Assembly (NCBI GenBank): GCA_030600585.1
Contig: JAUVLU010000007.1
Span: 1-64,000 of the forward strand
Reading direction: 5' to 3'
Length of the DNA: 64,000 nucleotides
Origin: Candidatus Cloacimonadota bacterium
GTDB lineage: Bacteria > Cloacimonadota > Cloacimonadia > Cloacimonadales > TCS61
The notes beneath the pieces were generated by a model that saw nothing but the letters and a program-made list of their open reading frames with translations, made no database searches and was not told where the DNA came from. Both the position numbers and the translations under genes were made by a program. Positions 25,461 through 35,009 of the stretch are shown one piece after another. Position 1 is the first letter of the stretch; each line of letters begins with the position of its first letter.

Positions 25461-25680
25461 AGTTTCCTCCGTCTAATTTAAACTTAGCAAAATCATTATT
25501 GTATAATCTACATTTTCAAGAAAATAATTGTTATTAAAAAATATTTTTTATAAAAGATGTCAAATTATTTTCCTATAATAACAGGGATATTCATTGATAT
25601 AAAAGTAATTACAAAGCTGAATTAACTTGACATTTTATCCGCTTTTTTTTGATTTGAAAAAAAAATATTTATGAGGAAAT

Positions 25681-26619
25681 ATGGCAGTATCAAAAAGATG
25701 GCACATAGCATTATCGACAACAGAGTCTTCCAGACCTATTAATATAAGTCTGCCCAAAAAGACTGGGTTATTCTTATGTGTGTTGTCGGTAATATTTTTG
25801 CTGTTTTTTGCCGGATCTATTTTCTTCATAATCCATAATCAATCCCAAATAGCTCAAGCAAATGAGATATTTAATGAAAATATCATACTTAAAGATAAAC
25901 TTGTAATTCTATCTTCTGAGATCGACTCCATTATGACAAAATTAAAATTGATGGAAAACTGGGAAGATAAGGTTCGATCCGATAAGAATTTTAAAGCAAT
26001 TAATAAAGAGATCCGCGAGATGGGTATAGGTGGATTACCTATAATAGACACCACTTTTATGTACTCTGATATTAATTTGAGTGATAATTATTCTCTTACA
26101 TTAAATAAGATCATCCAACTTAAGGGAAAGATCGATTTTGATTATGACACACATAAAGAATTAAAAGATCTGGTTCAATTAAAGGACGAATTATATTTAA
26201 ATACTCCTTCGATCTATCCTGCTTATGGAAGAATATCTGATCCCTACGGATGGCGAACTCATCCTATTACAGGCAAAAGAAGTTTTCATAATGGGTTGGA
26301 TATTGGAAATAAAACAGGAACACCAATATATGCTGTAGCCGATGGTAAAGTGTCTTCAACCGGTCAGCAAAAATACTTTGGAAAGTTCATTGGAATATCT
26401 CATAAGTTTGGATACCAGACAAACTATGCTCATCTTCATAAAATACATGTTAAAAAAGGTGAGGAAGTTAAAAGAGGACAGATCATTGCGGAAATGGGAG
26501 ATTCAGGACGTTCAACCGGAAGTCATTTACACTTTGAAGTCTTGAGATATAACAAGTACAGAAACCCTTACAAATATTTAAACAAACTTGAAGATGACAT
26601 TATTATCACAAAAAAATAA
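25681..26619 (+). CDS. M23 family metallopeptidase (murein endopeptidase-like)
   Basis: A 312-residue protein with a cytoplasmic start, one membrane helix (about 30-50), a coiled coil (about 55-140) and a LytM/M23 domain (about 185-300). Zinc-site motifs HNGLDIG, and HLHFEV near the end, are intact, as are GWRTHPITGKR and YAVADGKV. It cleaves peptidoglycan crosslinks, or resembles proteins that do, outside the inner membrane. GAGGAAAT precedes ATG 25681. It starts a plus-strand run that includes ftsE/ftsX-like genes. Confidence 0.9.
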   Translation: MAVSKRWHIALSTTESSRPINISLPKKTGLFLCVLSVIFLLFFAGSIFFIIHNQSQIAQANEIFNENIILKDKLVILSSEIDSIMTKLKLMENWEDKVRSDKNFKAINKEIREMGIGGLPIIDTTFMYSDINLSDNYSLTLNKIIQLKGKIDFDYDTHKELKDLVQLKDELYLNTPSIYPAYGRISDPYGWRTHPITGKRSFHNGLDIGNKTGTPIYAVADGKVSSTGQQKYFGKFIGISHKFGYQTNYAHLHKIHVKKGEEVKRGQIIAEMGDSGRSTGSHLHFEVLRYNKYRNPYKYLNKLEDDIIITKK

Positions 26620-26645
26620 ACCGGAATTGAACTTAACTATTATAT

Positions 26646-26867
26646 ATGAAAGGTAAAATAAAATTCGAATCAGCTTTAATAAGATTAGAAGAGATCGTTC
26701 ACGCATTGGAAGAAGGCGTGGATGAACTGGATAAGATAGTTGATCTTTTTGAAGAAGGCTCGGAGCTGGCTGATTTTTGCAATAAAAAACTTGAGAGAAT
26801 TGAGAATAAAATTGAAGTCATAACAAATAAAATACATAAATCAGAAAACATCACCGAGGAAATATGA
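26646..26867 (+). CDS. xseB: Exodeoxyribonuclease VII small subunit
   Basis: A 73-residue helical protein with FESALIRLEEIVHALEEG and LFEEGSELADFCNKKLE, the XseB signature. It partners XseA to degrade single-stranded DNA; xseA is not in the window. Its TGA overlaps the next start (ATGA), and xseB-ispA adjacency is a common bacterial arrangement. Confidence 0.93.
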   Translation: MKGKIKFESALIRLEEIVHALEEGVDELDKIVDLFEEGSELADFCNKKLERIENKIEVITNKIHKSENITEEI

Positions 26868-27760
26868 GCACTAAAAATATGGTCTTAAAAAAAGACATGA
26901 AAGAAAAACGCGAATTAGTCAATATTGCAATAGATCGTTTCCTACCAAGAAAAGATGAATATCCAAAACAAATACACAAAGCGATTCGGCACACCTTATT
27001 TGCAGGTGGAAAGAGGTTGCGACCATATTTTTTAATAAATACCTACAAACTTTTCAAAGATGATATTGAAAAAACACTTTTGGTAGCAGGTGCGATTGAA
27101 ATGCTGCACACATACACATTGATCCATGACGATCTACCTGAAATTGATAATGATGAATATAGACGTGGTAAAAAAACCTGTCATGTCATTTTTGGTTCCG
27201 ATATTGCCTTGCTCGCCGGCGATGCACTTCTTATTTATGCTTTCCAGGCAATTGCAAATGCAGAGGATGTTGACGAAAAACTCAGACTGGATTTTATTAG
27301 AGATCTCTCTATTGAAGCCGGACACACCGGTCTTATCGCAGGACAGATGATAGATATTCAAAGTGAAGGGAAAAAGATTTCAAAAGAGACACTCGAGTAT
27401 ATTCACAACAATAAAACCGGTAAATTAATAAACCTGCCTATTCGTTTTGGCTGTATGCTTGCAGAAGCATCTGAAGAAGATCAAGAGCGTATGGAAAGTT
27501 TCGGTCAGAAGATCGGACTTGCCTTCCAGATCGTAGATGACATCCTTGATATTGAAGGCTCTATTGAGGATCTTGGGAAAAGCATTGGTAAAGATTCAAA
27601 AGCTAAAAAAGCTACTTTCCCTGCTGTATATGGATTAGAAAAGTCTAAACAAATGGCAGAAGAATTAATAACTGAAGCAAAAGCTCTTTTAGAACCATAC
27701 GGTGAAAAAGCTGAATTACTCTTTATGCTCTGTGATTTTATCCATACAAGAAAATTTTAA
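26864..27760 (+). CDS. ispA: Farnesyl/geranyl diphosphate synthase
   Basis: A 298-residue trans-prenyltransferase. GGKRLRPYFLI, the first Asp-rich motif HDDLPEIDND with RRGKKTCH, the KTGKLINLPIRFG segment, and the second Asp-rich motif VDDILDIEG are all intact. It condenses IPP with DMAPP/GPP for quinone and undecaprenyl precursors. It is coupled to xseB and followed by a terminator. Confidence 0.93.
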   Translation: MSTKNMVLKKDMKEKRELVNIAIDRFLPRKDEYPKQIHKAIRHTLFAGGKRLRPYFLINTYKLFKDDIEKTLLVAGAIEMLHTYTLIHDDLPEIDNDEYRRGKKTCHVIFGSDIALLAGDALLIYAFQAIANAEDVDEKLRLDFIRDLSIEAGHTGLIAGQMIDIQSEGKKISKETLEYIHNNKTGKLINLPIRFGCMLAEASEEDQERMESFGQKIGLAFQIVDDILDIEGSIEDLGKSIGKDSKAKKATFPAVYGLEKSKQMAEELITEAKALLEPYGEKAELLFMLCDFIHTRKF

Positions 27761-27782
27761 TTTAATAATAAAATTTAATTAT

Positions 27783-27806
27783 CAGGGCTTCGATGAAGCC
27801 CTGTTT
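27783..27806 (+). terminator. Hairpin after ispA
   Basis: Perfect arms CAGGGCTTC (27783-27791) and GAAGCCCTG (27795-27803) around GAT, followed by TTT. It could attenuate or end the xseB-ispA transcript ahead of dut. Confidence 0.65.
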
Positions 27807-27826
27807 CATTATTAAGGTGAGGTACA

Positions 27827-28264
27827 ATGTTAAAAGTTAATATCCAAAAAATAAATGAACACGCTAAACTTCCCAAACGTATGACCGAACACGCTGCCGG
27901 CTATGATCTTTATTCCTGTAATGAAGAAGATATTATTATAAGATCCGGAGAAGTTATTCTTATTCCAACCGGAATAGCCGTTTCTTTACCGGTAGGATAC
28001 GAGGCGCAGATTCGCCCCCGAAGCGGACTTGCCATCAAACATCAAATTGGAGTTCTTAATTCTCCCGGAACTATCGATGCTGATTATCGTGGTGAGATCA
28101 AGATCATCTTATTTAACTTTGGGAAAAAGGATTTTGTTGTTGCTCATCATACTCGAATTGCCCAAATGGTAGTTTCCCGTCATGAATCTGTTGATTTTGT
28201 AATTACCGGTCAGCTTGACGAGACAGGTCGCGGAAGCGGTGGATTTGGGCATACCGAACATTAA
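27827..28264 (+). CDS. dut: dUTP diphosphatase
   Basis: A 145-residue trimeric dUTPase. Motifs: AAGYDLYS, PRSGLAIK, GTIDADYRGEIK, RIAQMVV and the C-terminal GRGSGGFGHT that closes over the active site. It hydrolyses dUTP to dUMP, keeping uracil out of DNA. AAGGTGAGG precedes the ATG. Confidence 0.96.
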   Translation: MLKVNIQKINEHAKLPKRMTEHAAGYDLYSCNEEDIIIRSGEVILIPTGIAVSLPVGYEAQIRPRSGLAIKHQIGVLNSPGTIDADYRGEIKIILFNFGKKDFVVAHHTRIAQMVVSRHESVDFVITGQLDETGRGSGGFGHTEH

Positions 28265-28276
28265 TTAAGAGAGCTT

Positions 28277-28888
28277 ATGCTTGTCCCCGTACAACTCCCA
28301 TTTGGCAAAACCATTAATCAAACTACAGACGGGCATTCAATAACTTCCGACTCAGCTTTTCTTGTAGAAACCATTTCAAATCAGGTATTATGGGAAAATA
28401 TTAAGTTGCTTGAGCTTGGCAGCGGGAATGGAATTATTTCTATTATGTTATCTCATTATCATCCTAAATGGGTAATTCTGGGAATTGAAATTCAGAACCA
28501 TCTGGTAAAACTTAGCAAAGCTAACGTAAAACTATCCGAGACATGTCCATCCTTTATGGAAGCTGATCTTCGGGAATTTACATCTTCACTTAAGTACGAT
28601 CTGATAGTTTCCAACCCGCCGTATTTTCCAAAAGATAGGGGCAGGATCAGTCCAATACAGGAGCGGGCAATTTCCCGGCATGAAATAACCTGCAATATGA
28701 TGGATATTTTGGAATGTGTGAAACGAAATTTAAAGGAAGACGGCAGTGCATTTATTCTTTACCCGCAGAATAGGTGGAAGGATCTTGATAATTTTGCAAA
28801 AAAGGTTGACCTGAAAGCAGTGAAAAAATTTGTTTTAGATTCGGAAGAGAATAAAAAGAAGGTTATTGTGGAGCTTGTTCATGCTTAA
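28277..28888 (+). CDS. TrmN6-like tRNA (adenine) methyltransferase
   Basis: A 203-residue class I SAM methyltransferase: DGHSITSDSAFLVE at the N terminus, LLELGSGNGIISIML (SAM loop), a GIEIQ acidic ribose contact, and the NPPYF catalytic motif of N6-adenine methyltransferases. This layout matches TrmN6/YfiC proteins that modify A37 of tRNA1Val. The start has AGAGAG upstream; the end overlaps the next gene. Confidence 0.83.
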   Translation: MLVPVQLPFGKTINQTTDGHSITSDSAFLVETISNQVLWENIKLLELGSGNGIISIMLSHYHPKWVILGIEIQNHLVKLSKANVKLSETCPSFMEADLREFTSSLKYDLIVSNPPYFPKDRGRISPIQERAISRHEITCNMMDILECVKRNLKEDGSAFILYPQNRWKDLDNFAKKVDLKAVKKFVLDSEENKKKVIVELVHA

Positions 28889-29498
28889 GATAGAAGGATT
28901 TTCCTTATCCAGAGAAAACGAAAAATTTATGCTGATAAACGAGATGCTTATCGGAAGCGGCATGAAAATAAATATATTTGGAAATAATGATACAGGAAGA
29001 TCATTGTTATTGAGAGCGATACATGGAGATTATTACAATTTTGGCGGACAAATCCTGATTAAAGATAAACCATTATTGTTCTATAAAAAAAAGAAAAAAA
29101 CACTACTTTTAGATAACACATCTCACCTTCTTATGAACGAATCTGTTTGGAAGAATATTATTATTCCTCTGCCAAAGGTAACTGCCAGACAAAAGCAGAA
29201 GATCATGGAATTATGCATGATCTCTCAGCTTGGTGATAAGATCGGCACTAAAGTTAAAAACCTTTCATCTTCATCAAAGAAATTCATCGAATTGATCCGG
29301 GCAGTTATTCAGCTTCCGCAGATCATTCTTATCGATGATCTTGAAAATTACTTCGATGATAAAAATATGATCACAGCTTTAGAAATTTGCAATTTTGCGT
29401 TAAATAGCGGAGCTTCATTGATTGCTACATCCAAACGAAAACTTGATAATTTTGATAGTTATTACAGAATTCAAAACAACAAAGTGGTGAAATTGTGA
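28881..29498 (+). CDS. FtsE-like ABC protein with degenerate ATPase motifs
   Basis: A 205-residue ABC-ATPase homologue. ATG 28881 follows GGAG; earlier in-frame codons are rejected. Every catalytic motif is altered: Walker A reads GNNDTGRS (34-41, Lys replaced by Arg), the LSGGQ signature reads LSSSS (128-132), the Walker B end is LIDDLE (Asp 153 where the catalytic Glu is expected), and the switch His is missing (IATSKRK). The gene overlaps an FtsX-like gene by GTGA, so FtsE is the best family guess. I infer a protein that binds nucleotide poorly and mainly has a structural role. Confidence 0.75.
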   Translation: MLKIEGFSLSRENEKFMLINEMLIGSGMKINIFGNNDTGRSLLLRAIHGDYYNFGGQILIKDKPLLFYKKKKKTLLLDNTSHLLMNESVWKNIIIPLPKVTARQKQKIMELCMISQLGDKIGTKVKNLSSSSKKFIELIRAVIQLPQIILIDDLENYFDDKNMITALEICNFALNSGASLIATSKRKLDNFDSYYRIQNNKVVKL

Positions 29499-30277
29499 AA
29501 AAGGGAATATTCTTTCAGATCATTATTATTTTCATAGTTTTTCTTGGATGGAATCTGCTTCATTTGGGATATGAACTTCAGAGAGATGTTCTTGAAGACA
29601 GCATTTCCGCCTCTCCAATGATGCTCCTTTCGATGCACGAAGACACACTTGATCAACTTAGATCAAAGATCGAGAAAGATCCTTATATTAAAGAGATAGC
29701 AATAATTCAAGATTCTGTAATTGCCAAAACACTTATTACAAGCTACGAATTGGAAGACAGCAGTGAAATTCTAAGATCATACCTGTTTCCCACTGCAATG
29801 CAAATAAACTTTGCGGGCGAGAAATTCCAAATTGAACAGAAACAAAAATTGGAAAGAACGCTCTTAGAATATTCTCCTGCTGTTATCTATTATTTTGATA
29901 GTGCTCAATGGCAAATAGATCAAAATAAGATAACACTTCTTACAAAAGGTTATTATATCGGCTTTGGTTTATTTGTAGTTTTCATGTTATTCATTTCAAT
30001 TTTCCTCCGAATTCATTTTGAGATAAAAAGTAATATTTTTTGGAAGATATATTACTCTTCCGGCGGTTATATTGGAAAACGAAGAAAGCAGTTTTTTATT
30101 AATTCGTTATATATTTGTTTTATTCCGCTCATTCTTAATGTAGCTATTTATTATGCTCTACAGTATTTTCAATTACTTTCGGTCGAGATAGACTATCGTT
30201 TCTTTGGCATTGAATTGTTAACTGTTCTCATCAGTTCATTATTTGCCGGAATAGCTTTAGGAAAAAACCTGAAATGA
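29495..30277 (+). CDS. ftsX: FtsX-like permease
   Basis: A 260-residue membrane protein with FtsX topology: one N-terminal helix (about 6-24), an extracytoplasmic domain (about 28-150), then three helices (about 152-176, 200-225 and 236-256). The loop after the second helix holds a basic YYSSGGYIGKRRKQF segment, where the FtsE coupling helix normally lies. FtsX proteins regulate murein hydrolases at the septum; an M23 hydrolase gene is 3 kb upstream on the same strand. Sequence similarity is weak, so the call rests on topology and pairing. GTG start overlapping ftsE. Confidence 0.75.
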   Translation: MKKGIFFQIIIIFIVFLGWNLLHLGYELQRDVLEDSISASPMMLLSMHEDTLDQLRSKIEKDPYIKEIAIIQDSVIAKTLITSYELEDSSEILRSYLFPTAMQINFAGEKFQIEQKQKLERTLLEYSPAVIYYFDSAQWQIDQNKITLLTKGYYIGFGLFVVFMLFISIFLRIHFEIKSNIFWKIYYSSGGYIGKRRKQFFINSLYICFIPLILNVAIYYALQYFQLLSVEIDYRFFGIELLTVLISSLFAGIALGKNLK

Positions 30278-30849
30278 AAAAATATATTCCAAATTCATTA
30301 ACTTTTTTCAGAGTATTAATGGTTCCGGTTTTCTTCTGGCTTATTCATCATTCTCATTTACCAAACAATTATTTATGGGCTACATTTGTTTTTATCATTG
30401 CAAGTATCACAGATATTTTTGATGGTCTGCTTGCCCGTAAATTTGGTGTTGTTACCAATTTTGGGAAGATAATGGACCCGCTTGCCGATAAACTGTTAAC
30501 CTTATTGGCGCTGTATGTTTTAGTTTCCGAACCAATGAAAATGATGAGCATTTATGTGTTCTATATTATTTTATTTAGGGAAGTAATGATAACATTATTA
30601 AGACAGTATTATTCGAGAAAGAAAATCTACATTCCCGCAAATATCTGGGGAAAAGTTAAAACAACTTTCCAGATGACCGGTATTATTGCGGCTTTGGTCT
30701 ATTATTCTCTGCCATATCAATTTATGCCGATCATTCAAACATATCATTCAAAATTTCAATTTGGATTCAATATCTTTTTCTGGGTTATAGCCATTGTAAC
30801 TATTCTTTCCGGAATAACTTATCTCTTTCCAAGTGAACGTAAAGGTTAA
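30274..30849 (+). CDS. pgsA: CDP-diacylglycerol-glycerol-3-phosphate phosphatidyltransferase
   Basis: A 191-residue membrane enzyme with the CDP-alcohol phosphotransferase motif spanning DGLLAR and GKIMDPLADK (D-G-x2-A-R-x8-G-x3-D-x3-D), complete, and an N-terminal IPNSLTFFRV segment typical of PgsA. It makes phosphatidylglycerol phosphate. It overlaps ftsX by ATGA. Confidence 0.92.
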   Translation: MKKYIPNSLTFFRVLMVPVFFWLIHHSHLPNNYLWATFVFIIASITDIFDGLLARKFGVVTNFGKIMDPLADKLLTLLALYVLVSEPMKMMSIYVFYIILFREVMITLLRQYYSRKKIYIPANIWGKVKTTFQMTGIIAALVYYSLPYQFMPIIQTYHSKFQFGFNIFFWVIAIVTILSGITYLFPSERKG

Positions 30850-30852
30850 CCA

Positions 30853-31917
30853 ATGAAAACAATGAACAAAAAAATTGTGATATTGGGAATTGGCCTGCTT
30901 CTAATTCTTGGATGTTCCTCCAAAGATAATATTCATAAAACTAAAAGTAAACGAATCGATCCGCATAAACCGATGTCTTGGGGGCATAAACAGACTGTAT
31001 ATGTTTTTGCCGATGATAATGTATGGAAATATGCCAAAGGGCATTTAAAAAAAACACTGGAAAGAGTACAATTTACAACAGAAAATGAAAAAGTATTCAT
31101 TGTTAAAAGAGTTCCCATCGATAATATAGATAATTTCTATAAATTTAATAATTTGATCTTTTTCTGTGATCTTGAATCAAATGACAATGTATCAACTTAT
31201 ATTAAAGAGATCATGGGATCCAAGGTAGAAGCCGAAGTTAACGAAAATCTGGTTGGGATGTACACGAAAGATAATGTGTGGGCAAATGACCAGTTTATAC
31301 TTTTTATTCTTGGAAGTAATGAGCGGGATCTGTTGAAATTCAATATCCTGCAATCACATAATATCTTTGATCTATTTAAAGATAAATTATTCGATAGGAT
31401 CGAAGGACAGCTATATAAAACTTCGATTTATTCCGACAATAGATTTGCTGCATTTCGGTGGTCGTTAAAACTTCCAAAAAAATATATCCTTTACAAAAAT
31501 GATACTGCAAATAATTTTATTTCGTTCATTGCTCGGTTAAGAAATAAACCGGACAGATATATTTCCGTGTATTCTCAGAAAATTCCAAAAGAAGAATTTG
31601 ATCGAGATTGGTTTAGGGAAACCCGCAAGAATATCAGTTGGAAATATTACGATGAAGATGAGTTCTTTGATAGAGATGTGAGAATGGAGAAATACAAACT
31701 TGCCGGACATCAGGGCTGGCGTTTGTCTGGTAGATGGCAGAATAAGAAACATTCTGTGGGAGGTGCTTTCCAAAGTTTTGCTTTCTATGACGAAGCAAGC
31801 GGGTTAGTTTATCTTGTAGATAATTCTGTATATTATCCCGATGGAGAAAAACTGGAAGCTCTCTATGAATTAGAAATTATCAGTAATACGTTAAAACTTA
31901 AAGAAAAAAATAATTAA
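30853..31917 (+). CDS. DUF4837-like lipoprotein
   Basis: A 354-residue protein with a lipoprotein signal (LLLILGCSS). The mature part begins with VYVFADDNVWKY, passes VKRVPIDNIDNF and a long mixed domain with GMYTKDNVWANDQFILFI, and ends with LAGHQGWRLSGRW-type and SFAFYDEASGLVYLVD strands. This pattern matches DUF4837, a family of Bacteroidota and relatives with unknown role. It follows pgsA by three bases. Confidence 0.72.
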   Translation: MKTMNKKIVILGIGLLLILGCSSKDNIHKTKSKRIDPHKPMSWGHKQTVYVFADDNVWKYAKGHLKKTLERVQFTTENEKVFIVKRVPIDNIDNFYKFNNLIFFCDLESNDNVSTYIKEIMGSKVEAEVNENLVGMYTKDNVWANDQFILFILGSNERDLLKFNILQSHNIFDLFKDKLFDRIEGQLYKTSIYSDNRFAAFRWSLKLPKKYILYKNDTANNFISFIARLRNKPDRYISVYSQKIPKEEFDRDWFRETRKNISWKYYDEDEFFDRDVRMEKYKLAGHQGWRLSGRWQNKKHSVGGAFQSFAFYDEASGLVYLVDNSVYYPDGEKLEALYELEIISNTLKLKEKNN

Positions 31918-31927
31918 GGAGACCTAT

Positions 31928-32671
31928 ATGAGAAAATTAAGTGTCTTATTTATCCTTTTAATAATTTCAATGAGCATCTTTGCATTCGAGCTTAACACAT
32001 TAATAGATACACCAACTGCCGGTATTTTACAGCAAGGCGAAGCAGAGATGTCTGCCAAAATTTACAAAGATAACGGCTTGTTGATCGGAACAAAAGTTGG
32101 ATTATTCCCGCGTTTTATGTTCGGTGTTAATTATGGTGCCGAACAAATAGTCGGTGATGCTGATCCTCAATGGCATGAAAGAGTTGAATTCAATGCAAAG
32201 ATCAGAGTTCTGGATGAGAATAACCAGCTTCCGGCTATAGCTATCGGCTATGATTCTCAGGGGCATGGAAGATATGATAAAACTCAAAAACGATATGATA
32301 TAAAATCCAAAGGCGTTTATCTTACCGTCAGCAAAAATTTCTTCCTACTTGGAAATCTTGGTATTCACGGTGGAATTAATTACAGTTTGGAAACCGAAGA
32401 CAAAGATGATGAACCAAATCTTTTTATCGGCTTCGATAAAACAATTGGAGATATGGTAGTTTTATTAGCTGAATATGATACCGGCTGGAATGACAATGCT
32501 GATTTCAAAAGTGATATTGTAAAAGGCAGAGGATTTTTCAATGCTGCTGTAGATCTGCATTTCACAGAAGCACTTATTCTTAAAATATCGTTTTATGATC
32601 TGCTTCTGAATCACCCCGATACTAAAGGATGTGATAGATCGATCATTCTCCTATATAATATGACTTTCTAA
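31928..32671 (+). CDS. YjbH-like outer membrane beta-barrel protein
   Basis: A 247-residue protein with a signal peptide (1-19). Alternating strands end in aromatic residues. LIDTPTAGILQQGEAE, LPAIAIGYDSQGHG and KGVYLTVSKNFFLLGNLGIHGGINYS are typical of YjbH/Gfc-type exopolysaccharide-related barrels. The last residue is Phe, as in many outer membrane barrels. AAGGAGACCTAT precedes the ATG. Confidence 0.75.
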   Translation: MRKLSVLFILLIISMSIFAFELNTLIDTPTAGILQQGEAEMSAKIYKDNGLLIGTKVGLFPRFMFGVNYGAEQIVGDADPQWHERVEFNAKIRVLDENNQLPAIAIGYDSQGHGRYDKTQKRYDIKSKGVYLTVSKNFFLLGNLGIHGGINYSLETEDKDDEPNLFIGFDKTIGDMVVLLAEYDTGWNDNADFKSDIVKGRGFFNAAVDLHFTEALILKISFYDLLLNHPDTKGCDRSIILLYNMTF

Positions 32672-32676
32672 ATTTC

Positions 32677-34554
32677 ATGAAGTTTTTTTACAAATTTTTG
32701 CTCATCACGATATTTTTTACAGGATGCGCAGTTAATAAAAATATTTCTTACCAGCCGAATTTTGTTGCTGAAAATTATTTTCTTTTTGCTGAGACTGCAA
32801 TGCAGCAGCGTGATATTGATAGTGCAGTTAAATTATATAGAAAAGCTGCAGAATCCGATTCCAACAATGTTTATCTAAAAGAAACATTAATGCAGGCTTT
32901 AGTATTGAAAGCTTATTTTGATAAATCTGCAAATTCCGAAATAATAGAAACTGGGAAAATATTCTGTGAGAATAATGTTAAATCGGAAAAGATATATTCC
33001 ATCATGGCTGAATCTTACCGCATTGAACATCAGAATGAAATGGCTGAAAAATGTTTTAAAAAAGCTGTTAAAATACAACCAACCATGCGGAACCTTACCG
33101 CATATTATATTTTCCAACAAAACACCAAACCACCAGCAAATATCAAACTTTTAAAAAAAGCAATAAAACTTAGCTGGGAAGATGAAAAACTGGTGTTGAC
33201 AATAGCCGAATTATACAGCAAGATAGATTCATTAAAAAGCTTTGAAATACTTATGCATGCTTACGGAAAATGGGCTGATGAAGCAAGCTTAATGCCGCTG
33301 CTCACAGCTTATGAAAAACAAGGTTCACAAGATAAAGTTTTAGAGATGATCCAACTTCATATTGATGAAAACAGATTGCTCTCGGCTCCAATAAAGACCT
33401 ATCTTATTGGAAGATATTTCTTATTTGAACAGTATGATAAGATATTGGATAATAAAGATCTGTGTTTTGAAGTTGGAACTCAAGATATATTAAAATACCT
33501 CTTTCTATCAGCAATTAAAAAACATGATCTTGATATCGGAGTAATGGCTGGGCTTGCTATCGAGGAATCCGGAGAATTAACAGAAGAATTTACTTCATCT
33601 TTCTACACTTATTTTACCGATCTTTACCTGTCTGAAAATAATTTCACGGAAGCAGCAAATTACCTTATCAAAGCTGATGACATCAATACAATTCACAGTT
33701 ACATTTTCGAGGTTGATCTTTCTAAAAACACTGAACGGAAAGAGAAAATATATGAACTTTTAATACAATATTTGAATCTCTCAAAAGATAAATCCAAAGC
33801 AAATTACCTTTTGGGAATTTTTCATACGGAATTTGAAGAAAAAGAAACTGCGCTCGGATATCTTGATAAACTTCCCGATAGCTTTATCAACGAAAATGAA
33901 CTCAATCTTCTGGTAGCACTTGCCTATATCCAAAGTGCAACTGACATCGCAAAAGCAAGATCACTTCTAACTGATATTGAAGGAATCAATGTTTCTCCGA
34001 ACGAACTTATTGCCAGTTTGCTGTTTGGAACCGAACAAGATTCGATTGCTTATTACATCTTAAAAGAAGAGATTAAAACAAATCCCCAACCAGATGTTTC
34101 TACATTTGCTACCTGTTCAATTCTTGGTGAGTTATACGATAAGCCTGATAGTTTACTGATCATTCTGGAAAAGGGAGTTGTTCTTTATCCTGAAAATTCC
34201 GATTTGCTCAATGCTGCCGGTTATTTTATTGCAAAATATGAATTCAAAGAAAAATATAATGAAGCTGCTGTATATTTGGAAAAAGCTGTTTTATTGCAAC
34301 CGGAAAGTGAAATGATCTGGGACAGTCTTGCCTGGCTTTATTTCAAACAGAAAAAATATGATAAGGCAATTGAGGCGATGAAAATTCCCTTATCTAAAGA
34401 GATCAGCCATAGCGAAATTGCTTATCATATCGGTGAGATATATCTAAGTTTAAATAATAATAAAAAAGCTAAATATTATTTTAATTTGGCTATTGAATTG
34501 AACAATGAAAAACGATCCGTTCAGTTTTCTAAAGAAATATTACGTGAGTATTAA
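32677..34554 (+). CDS. TPR-repeat lipoprotein
   Basis: A 625-residue protein with a lipobox FTGC, followed by many tetratricopeptide repeats: early ones around residues 32-70 and 105-145, and clear ones near the C terminus (NEAAVYLEKAVLLQPES, IWDSLAWLYFKQKKYDKAIEAM, GEIYLSLNNNKKAKYYFNLAI). It likely scaffolds envelope proteins. It follows the YjbH-like gene by five bases and ends the operon that began near pgsA. Confidence 0.85.
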   Translation: MKFFYKFLLITIFFTGCAVNKNISYQPNFVAENYFLFAETAMQQRDIDSAVKLYRKAAESDSNNVYLKETLMQALVLKAYFDKSANSEIIETGKIFCENNVKSEKIYSIMAESYRIEHQNEMAEKCFKKAVKIQPTMRNLTAYYIFQQNTKPPANIKLLKKAIKLSWEDEKLVLTIAELYSKIDSLKSFEILMHAYGKWADEASLMPLLTAYEKQGSQDKVLEMIQLHIDENRLLSAPIKTYLIGRYFLFEQYDKILDNKDLCFEVGTQDILKYLFLSAIKKHDLDIGVMAGLAIEESGELTEEFTSSFYTYFTDLYLSENNFTEAANYLIKADDINTIHSYIFEVDLSKNTERKEKIYELLIQYLNLSKDKSKANYLLGIFHTEFEEKETALGYLDKLPDSFINENELNLLVALAYIQSATDIAKARSLLTDIEGINVSPNELIASLLFGTEQDSIAYYILKEEIKTNPQPDVSTFATCSILGELYDKPDSLLIILEKGVVLYPENSDLLNAAGYFIAKYEFKEKYNEAAVYLEKAVLLQPESEMIWDSLAWLYFKQKKYDKAIEAMKIPLSKEISHSEIAYHIGEIYLSLNNNKKAKYYFNLAIELNNEKRSVQFSKEILREY

Positions 34555-34813
34555 GAAAAGAATAAACACAGAGACACAAAGGCACAGAGAACACAGAGTA
34601 GTGTCTGTGTTAAAAAAAAGGTTCTCATGAAAGAAAATAAAGAACATAGAAAAGAATAAACACCAGCCTTCGCTAAGCTTCAGTCTTCACGATGTTACGC
34701 CCAGACAAGTCGGCTTGGCAGGCAGAAAACATTTAAGATTTTTTTTCTTTGCTTTTTTTCGTGTATGCCAAAGGCGTATAAATCTTTGTGGCTATATTTT
34801 AAAAGGAGATAAT
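34555..34813. repeat. Repeat-rich spacer
   Basis: This stretch contains AACACAGAGACACAAAGGCACAGAG (about 34564-34590; related to 42329-42351), a GCCCAGACAAGTCGGCTTGGCAGGC copy of the GCCAAGACAGG family (about 34700), and a piece reading GCCAAAGGCGTATAAATC, seen in inverse form near 9455 (GATTTATACGCCTTTGG). No gene is present. Confidence 0.6.
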
Positions 34814-34999
34814 ATGAAATTTGTATTTAATAAAACCAACATTATTCTATTGGTAATAGCTATTATTATAACTGTTGCAGGATACATTATTATGGGAACC
34901 GGAGATAACACGATTTCACCTGTTCTATTGATAATTGCTTATGTAATTCTATTCCCAGCAGCTATTATTGTCGGAACGAAGAAGAAAAAAAAGGAATAA
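34814..34999 (+). CDS. DUF3098-like small membrane protein
   Basis: A 61-residue protein with two membrane helices (about 9-26 and 36-53): MKFVFNKTNIILL, AGYIIMGTG, SPVLLIIAYVILFPAAIIVG. This fits DUF3098, small proteins of Bacteroidota-like genomes found near cell-division genes. ATG 34814 follows AAGGAGAT; the longer open frame upstream is repeat sequence. Confidence 0.7.
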   Translation: MKFVFNKTNIILLVIAIIITVAGYIIMGTGDNTISPVLLIIAYVILFPAAIIVGTKKKKKE

Positions 35000-35009
35000 A
35001 TTATAACTG

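Noticed and set aside
25625-25653. TTGACA promoter for the M23 gene
   Set aside because: The box exists at about 25629 but no acceptable -10 follows at 16-18 bases.
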